Assembly: GCA_900768725.1 (NCBI GenBank)
Contig: CAAGDU010000036.1
Coordinates: forward strand, 1-16,784
Direction: 5' to 3'
From: Bacteroidales bacterium
GTDB lineage: Bacteria > Bacteroidota > Bacteroidia > Bacteroidales > Paludibacteraceae
DNA: 16,784 nucleotides
Shown here: one piece after another, positions 13,180 to 16,784 of the stretch
Numbering within the stretch: position 1 is the stretch's first letter
Layout of the letters: each line of letters starts with the position of its first letter
Program-made: the position numbers and the translations under genes
The notes under the pieces: model-generated
Told to the model about the DNA's origin: nothing
Database searches by the model: none
The model's input: the letters and a program-made list of their open reading frames with translations, nothing else

Positions 13180-13648
13180 TTTGCAGGAGTGAGATTGCTT
13201 TTCCCGTACCAAAGAAATATTGGAACGTAATGCCCTGCATATATTTCAGTCGTTGTATTAGGGTAGGCATATCAATCAGTTTGTCTGTAAACAACTCTAT
13301 TTGCACCCCGACCTTATCATTTGCAATAGGTCCATACACGATATCGTAGTTATGAATCGCTTTTTTAGTGGGATTAAAACGATTGGCGACCACAAACTCT
13401 GCCCATTCCACAGAATAGTCTTCAAACATTTTCACTTTGAGGTCTTTATTTTGCAAGGCATTCTCATCAAATAGGTAAGTGTTAACATTAGGTTTTCCTC
13501 CGAAGAAAATAGCCCGTTGCTCTGCCAACTGCTGTGCTTGGTGCTTGTCGGCGGTCAAATAAAATCCTTGCCCGAAGTCTTTGTTCGGTTTGGATTTAGC
13601 CAAATCGATATGCAGAATATCCGTATTTGAACCGTGATAAAGCTTCAT
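13172..13648 (-). CDS. DUF3990 protein, ADP-ribosyltransferase-like fold
   Basis: A 158-residue protein with the DUF3990 signature: LYHGSN at the start (3-8), DFGQGFYLT (24-32), EWAEFVVANR (81-90), YDIVYGPIANDKV (101-113) and TFQYFFGTGKAISLL (141-155) near the end. This family is considered related to ADP-ribosyltransferases; His5, Tyr30 and Glu84 are candidate positions for the H-Y-E type catalytic set, but this is by analogy. Start is ATG at 13648, whose first bases overlap the stop of the preceding DUF3791 gene as ATGA, indicating translational coupling; the longer frame from 13675 would overlap that gene more. The middle position in a three-gene operon, between two small DUF3791-like genes, fits a toxin-like protein with its partners. 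Activity, target and toxicity are not shown by the sequence. Confidence 0.85.
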   Translation of the reverse strand: MKLYHGSNTDILHIDLAKSKPNKDFGQGFYLTADKHQAQQLAEQRAIFFGGKPNVNTYLFDENALQNKDLKVKMFEDYSVEWAEFVVANRFNPTKKAIHNYDIVYGPIANDKVGVQIELFTDKLIDMPTLIQRLKYMQGITFQYFFGTGKAISLLQKI

Positions 13649-13866
13649 ACTAACGCCCCTCCTTGACGATGACAATATGCGGCAATGCTCTCGATATTAT
13701 CCTCAAACGAGAGCGTGTGCATCACGCCGTAATTGTTATGAAACAGCATCAACGCCCCATACCGCTCCAAATAGTTGACAGCCTGCTTGTCCGTCAGCCC
13801 GAAACGTTGTGCGAACTTGCGAATAAGCAAAACGGTGTATTCAGTAATGTCATTAGTGGAGTACAT
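13645..13866 (-). CDS. DUF3791 protein, first gene of the DUF3990 operon
   Basis: A 73-residue protein with the DUF3791 look: an N-terminal helix TEYTVLLIRKFAQRFGLTDKQ (split as TEYTVLLIRKFAQRF then GLTDKQ), followed by AVNYLERYGALMLFHNNYGVMHTL (AVNYLERYGALMLF then HNNYGVMHTL) and a C-terminal IAAYCHRQGG. The start is ATG at 13866, preceded by AAAGGCAGGATT, which contains AGGA at a good distance; ATG at 13881 and 13902 lie too near or upstream of the predicted transcription start. It overlaps the DUF3990 gene by four bases. By position it would be the antitoxin or chaperone-like partner of the DUF3990 protein, though this is inference. The 125 bases upstream resemble those before the ATPase gene. 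Confidence 0.83.
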   Translation of the reverse strand: MYSTNDITEYTVLLIRKFAQRFGLTDKQAVNYLERYGALMLFHNNYGVMHTLSFEDNIESIAAYCHRQGGALV

Positions 13867-13990
13867 AATCCTGCCTTTCATAAATCTGCGGCAAAGATAC
13901 AAAAAATATCTGTTACCGGCAAACTTTTGCCAGAAAATCGTGCTTTCTACACAATTTTTTTGCTGATTTGCGTACTCTCCCGCAAATTTG
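13867..13990 (-). repeat. Shared upstream element, copy B (DUF3791/DUF3990 operon)
   Basis: Second copy of the region described at 4838-4962. It begins with the same CCCGCAAATTTG (plus strand 13979-13990), keeps the T-rich tract, the AAAAAATAT over the promoter spacer, the -7 box followed by GCC, and a purine-rich leader ending at the start codon. The genes behind the two copies share no protein similarity that I can see, and neither copy has obvious terminal inverted repeats. Confidence 0.8.
13892..13923 (-). promoter_or_regulatory. Consensus promoter of the DUF3791/DUF3990 operon
   Basis: On the minus strand TTTG (13923-13920), 20 bases, then TATCTTTG (13899-13892), matching the Bacteroidota consensus exactly. 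Transcription would start near 13885, about 20 bases before ATG at 13866. Confidence 0.82.
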
Positions 13991-14195
13991 TAGGAGGTAG
14001 AATTAGGGTGTAGCGTTTTTGGAATGGCTATTTTTATGAATATGTCTTCTCGCTCTTTCTCTGCTTTTTTCTTCGTCCTTTTTTCGTGTATTTTTCGTCC
14101 TTTTTTCGAGAGTGACGGCTGTTGTGATCGGTAGAGGGAGGCTTTGACTGCGTGGGGGATGGGCGGTTTGTTGGTGAAAATCCCCTTTTTTAGGT
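13991..14195. promoter_or_regulatory. Upstream regulatory region of the TonB receptor gene
   Basis: No gene is seen. A pyrimidine-rich tract (about 14044-14084) leads into a perfect 15-base direct repeat, TTCGTCCTTTTTTCG at 14072-14086 and 14094-14108, with a 22-base period, that is, about two helix turns. It ends roughly 90 bases before the -33 element, a position suiting an activator site, but no known regulator motif is recognised. Confidence 0.5.
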
Positions 14196-14227
14196 ATTGC
14201 GGGAACGGCGGGAAAGCAGTACCTTTG
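14196..14227 (+). promoter_or_regulatory. Promoter of the TonB receptor gene
   Basis: ATTG (14196-14199, one base off TTTG), a 20-base spacer, then an exact TACCTTTG (14220-14227). Transcription would start near 14234, leaving a leader of about 90 bases that contains the CCTAAACTCT repeats. Confidence 0.75.
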
Positions 14228-14250
14228 CAGCGGGATAGGATTTCTATTAT

Positions 14251-14301
14251 CCTAAACTCTTTAACGCTTAATTACTCTAAACCCTAAACTCTTAACGCTA
14301 A
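14251..14301 (+). repeat. Direct repeat in the TonB receptor leader
   Basis: CCTAAACTCTTTAACGCTTAA (21 bases; CCTAAACTCTTTAACGCT then TAA) at 14251-14271 recurs at 14283-14301 as CCTAAACTCTTAACGCTAA, shortened by two single-base losses. The repeat lies in the predicted 5' leader, 22 bases before the start codon, so it may affect mRNA structure or translation, or be a simple repeat. Confidence 0.7.
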
Positions 14302-14323
14302 ACTAATAATATAAGGTACAGGT

Positions 14324-16678
14324 ATGAAGAAAAGATTGTGTTGTTTTGTGCTCGCTGTGATGGCGAGTAGTTTAAGTTCTCTCTTGTCCGCTACGGATGC
14401 GCATTTGACGGGGCATGTGCTGGATGCGCATACGGGGGAGCATTTGCCGTTTGTGAATGTGCAGATTAAGGGGACGACTATCGGCTGTTTGACCGATGAG
14501 TCGGGGCATTACTTCCTCAAGAACCTGCCCGTGGGCAAGCAGACGGTGGTGTTCTCGATGATGGGGTATGAGACGCTGGAGCGGGAAATAATCATCAAAG
14601 CAGACACCACGCAGGAACTGAAAGTGCAGATAGAGGAGCAGTCGTTTGTGCTTGATAACGTGGTGGTTACCGCCAATAAATACGAGACGAAGCAGAAAGA
14701 GGTGGCGACCATTGTGAACGTGGTGTCGCCGCTGATTATTGAAGGCACTTCGGCTTCATCAATGGCGGATGTATTAGGTTTTCAGACGGGCTTGCGCGTG
14801 GAGATGTCATGCTCTAACTGCGGTGTCCCGCAATTGAGAATCAACGGGTTAGAAGGGCAATACACGCAGATACTGCTGGACTCGCGTCCTATCTTTTCGT
14901 CGCTTGCATCAGTCTATGGGCTGGAGCAGGTGCCGGCGGGCATGGTGGATAGGATAGAGGTTATCCGCGGCGGCGGCAGTGCGCTGTTTGGCGCGAATGC
15001 GATAGCGGGCGTGGTGAACATCATCACGAAAGAGCCCGTGCGCAACTTCTTCAATGTATCGAACACCACCTCCTTCACGGAGCATGGCACCTACGACATC
15101 AGTACGAACATGAACGTCAGCGTGGTGAGCGAGAACCAGAAAGCCGGTATCTACCTCTTTGGCGTGCAACGCAACCGACAGCCCTACGACCGCGACCAAG
15201 ACGGCTACTCTGAATACCCACTTTTAGGTACTACCACGCTGGGTTTCCGCTCGTTCTTCAAGACGAGCGACTACTCCAAACTGACTGCCGAGTACCACCA
15301 CACGACGGAGCAGCGCCGCGGCGGCTATGGTATCGACAGCCTGCAACCGCATGAGTCGCCGCTGACAGAGCAACTGAAGCATAACATCGACGCTGCAACG
15401 CTGAAATGGGATTACTACACGCCTGATAATAAGCACTTTGTAAGTGTCTATTCCTCGTTTCAGCATATCAACCGCGATAGTTATTTCGGCACGAACTACA
15501 ACCCCAATGCCTACGGCAACTCGCGCGATATCACCTCCGTTACGGGTGCGCAATACCGTTTCTCGTATCCCTGCGGGCGGATGAATGCCGACTTGAGCGC
15601 GGGGGTGGAGTACTCGTTCAACGACCTGCACGACCGTATTCTCGGCTACGACCGCAACTTAGAGCAGCAGGTGCACCTGTACGGCGGGTATGTGCAGAAC
15701 GAGTGGAAGAACAAAGCGTGGTCGGTGCTCATCGGCGGGCGGCTGGAGAAGCATAACCTGCTGGAGAAACCCGTCTTCTCGCCGCGGGCGAACCTGCGCT
15801 ATACGCCTATAGAACAGGTGATTATGCGCTTGAGTTACGCCAGCGGCTACCGCGCGCCGCAAGCCTATGAGGAGGACTTGCATGTGGGGGCAGTGGGCGG
15901 CGAGGTATCGCTCATCAGCCTTGCTGAGGGACTGCGACCGGAGTATTCTAACTCTGTGAGCGCGAGCGTGGACTGGTATGAACGCTTCGGCAAGTGGGAC
16001 TGCAACCTGACCGTGGAGGGCTTCTTCACGCAGTTGGATAACGTGTTCGCGCTGGTGGAGAATGGGCATGACGCGCAGGGCAACCTGCTGCTGACGCGGA
16101 CGAATGCCAACGGTGCGCGTGTGGCGGGGCTGAACCTGGAGGGGAAGGTGGCATATGGGCACCTGTTCTCGCTGCAGGCGGGCTACACCTACAACCACAG
16201 CCGCTACATCGAGCCGTTCCAATGGTCGGAGGAGTTGGCGCCGCAGACGCGCATGTTCCGCACGCCCGACCACTACGGCTATTTCCTTGCGAACATCGAG
16301 CCGGTGCACGGGCTGAAACTGACCACCAACGGGAAGATAACGGGGCGGATGTTGCTGCAGCACTACGCGGGGTACGTGGAGGCGGACTGCGAGACGCTGA
16401 GCCCGATTTTCTTCGAGTGGGACGCGAAGGTGGCATACGAGATACACCTCTATCCCGACAAGGCGCGCCACTCTCGACAAGTAGGGAAATCACATCCGAC
16501 CACCCCCACCGCAAAGGCGCGCCACACGCCCTACACGCTGGAGGTGGCGCTCGGCGTGAAGAACCTGCTTGACCATTTCCAGCGCGACATAGACCAAGGC
16601 ATGGACCGCGACGCGTCGTATATCTACGGTCCTGCCATCCCCCGCTCGTACTTCCTCAGCCTGAATCTGAAGATATAG
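14324..16678 (+). CDS. TonB-dependent outer-membrane receptor
   Basis: A 784-residue active transporter of the outer membrane. A signal peptide (about 1-23) precedes a carboxypeptidase-like regulatory domain (about 27-108, GHVLDAHTGEHLPFVNVQIKG), a TonB box-like NVVVTANK (112-119), the plug (about 120-238: RINGLEGQYTQILLDSRPI, then VDRIEVIRGGGSALFGANAI and GVVNIITKEPV) and a beta barrel ending SYFLSLNLKI. The plug has CSNCG (Cys163, Cys166) just before its core, seen in a subgroup of Bacteroidota receptors annotated as siderophore, haem or colicin receptors; metal or haem binding is possible but not shown. The last residue is Ile rather than the more usual aromatic. Near the C-terminus an 18-codon stretch (about residues 714-731) is bounded by 12-base direct repeats and looks inserted in frame. 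No partner SusD-like gene follows, so glycan import is less likely. The substrate is unknown. Confidence 0.92.
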   Translation: MKKRLCCFVLAVMASSLSSLLSATDAHLTGHVLDAHTGEHLPFVNVQIKGTTIGCLTDESGHYFLKNLPVGKQTVVFSMMGYETLEREIIIKADTTQELKVQIEEQSFVLDNVVVTANKYETKQKEVATIVNVVSPLIIEGTSASSMADVLGFQTGLRVEMSCSNCGVPQLRINGLEGQYTQILLDSRPIFSSLASVYGLEQVPAGMVDRIEVIRGGGSALFGANAIAGVVNIITKEPVRNFFNVSNTTSFTEHGTYDISTNMNVSVVSENQKAGIYLFGVQRNRQPYDRDQDGYSEYPLLGTTTLGFRSFFKTSDYSKLTAEYHHTTEQRRGGYGIDSLQPHESPLTEQLKHNIDAATLKWDYYTPDNKHFVSVYSSFQHINRDSYFGTNYNPNAYGNSRDITSVTGAQYRFSYPCGRMNADLSAGVEYSFNDLHDRILGYDRNLEQQVHLYGGYVQNEWKNKAWSVLIGGRLEKHNLLEKPVFSPRANLRYTPIEQVIMRLSYASGYRAPQAYEEDLHVGAVGGEVSLISLAEGLRPEYSNSVSASVDWYERFGKWDCNLTVEGFFTQLDNVFALVENGHDAQGNLLLTRTNANGARVAGLNLEGKVAYGHLFSLQAGYTYNHSRYIEPFQWSEELAPQTRMFRTPDHYGYFLANIEPVHGLKLTTNGKITGRMLLQHYAGYVEADCETLSPIFFEWDAKVAYEIHLYPDKARHSRQVGKSHPTTPTAKARHTPYTLEVALGVKNLLDHFQRDIDQGMDRDASYIYGPAIPRSYFLSLNLKI
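16460..16525. repeat. 12-bp direct repeats bounding a 54-bp in-frame segment of the TonB receptor
   Basis: AAGGCGCGCCAC occurs at 16460-16471 and 16514-16525, offset 54 bases (18 codons). The protein reads KARHSRQVGK then SHPTTPTAKARHT, so removing one unit would restore a shorter loop in frame. Confidence 0.85.
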
Positions 16679-16714
16679 CCCCCGCTTCAAAGAACAACCG
16701 CCCTGCTATCCTAA

Positions 16715-16747
16715 GTTAGTGATTAGTTAGTGATTAGTTAGTGATTA
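16715..16747. repeat. Three perfect 11-bp tandem repeats after the TonB receptor gene
   Basis: GTTAGTGATTA is repeated three times without mismatch, 37 bases past the stop codon. No hairpin terminator is seen between the stop and the repeat; the rest of the window to 16784 holds no recognisable gene. Confidence 0.92.
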
Positions 16748-16784
16748 TCGAGCGAATAACCTGAGAATACAATCAGTCTGCAAG

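Noticed and set aside
13867..13902. Longer start of the first DUF3791 gene at 13902
   Set aside because: That codon overlaps the -7 box; ATG at 13866 has an AGGA ribosome site.
15659..16480. 273-codon minus-strand frame inside the TonB receptor
   Set aside because: Its Arg/Val/Leu/His-rich, motif-free translation is typical of an antisense shadow of a high-GC coding frame.
1..16784. CRISPR array, tRNA, rRNA or insertion sequence
   Set aside because: Repeats are short, contiguous and without spacers; no cloverleaf, rRNA-like stretch or transposase-like frame was seen.

Overview
The window reads as a chromosome segment of a Bacteroidales (Bacteroidota) bacterium. The evidence is internal: four promoters fit the Bacteroidota consensus (TTTG, 20-base spacer, TAnnTTTG); two large secreted proteins carry type A C-terminal sorting domains of the type IX secretion system (T9SS); there is a TonB receptor with an N-terminal carboxypeptidase-like domain; and there are DUF3791/DUF3990 and AAA_14/DUF4143 genes common in that order. 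Genus cannot be fixed from this sequence. No rRNA, tRNA, CRISPR array, insertion sequence or transposase was seen.

Layout. 1-996: an AraC-family regulator (+) behind AT-rich repeats. 1007-2665: a long-chain acyl-CoA synthetase-like AMP-binding enzyme (-), convergent with it, with a consensus promoter inside a perfect 16-bp inverted repeat. 2666-3036: mostly non-coding, with a palindrome-rich block that may be a 37-residue small gene. 3037-3411: periplasmic rhodanese (-), preceded by seven heptanucleotide repeats. 3503-4837: AAA_14/DUF4143 ATPase (-). 5038-11493: a two-gene operon (-) of a large secreted subtilisin-like protease with a dockerin, followed 3 bases later by a secreted protein with three cohesin-like repeats, closed by a strong hairpin terminator. 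11553-12527: a protein of unknown function with an N-terminal RING-like Cys/His cluster (-). 12528-12885: a structured intergenic region. 12886-13866: a three-gene DUF3791/DUF3990/DUF3791-like operon (-), resembling a toxin-antitoxin module with an ADP-ribosyltransferase-like protein. 13867-14323: a divergent regulatory region. 14324-16678: TonB-dependent outer-membrane receptor (+).

How the parts fit. The protease and its neighbour are exported together, probably to the cell surface by the T9SS; both carry cohesin-like modules and the protease carries a dockerin, so they could dock to each other or to other surface proteins. The ATPase gene and the DUF3791/DUF3990 operon encode unrelated proteins 9 kb apart but share a similar ~127-bp upstream region reaching the start codon. 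This suggests a dispersed promoter cassette or common regulation, and it is the least explained signal in the window. The RING-like protein, DUF3990 module and ATPase are AT-richer or accessory-looking genes set among housekeeping-like genes.
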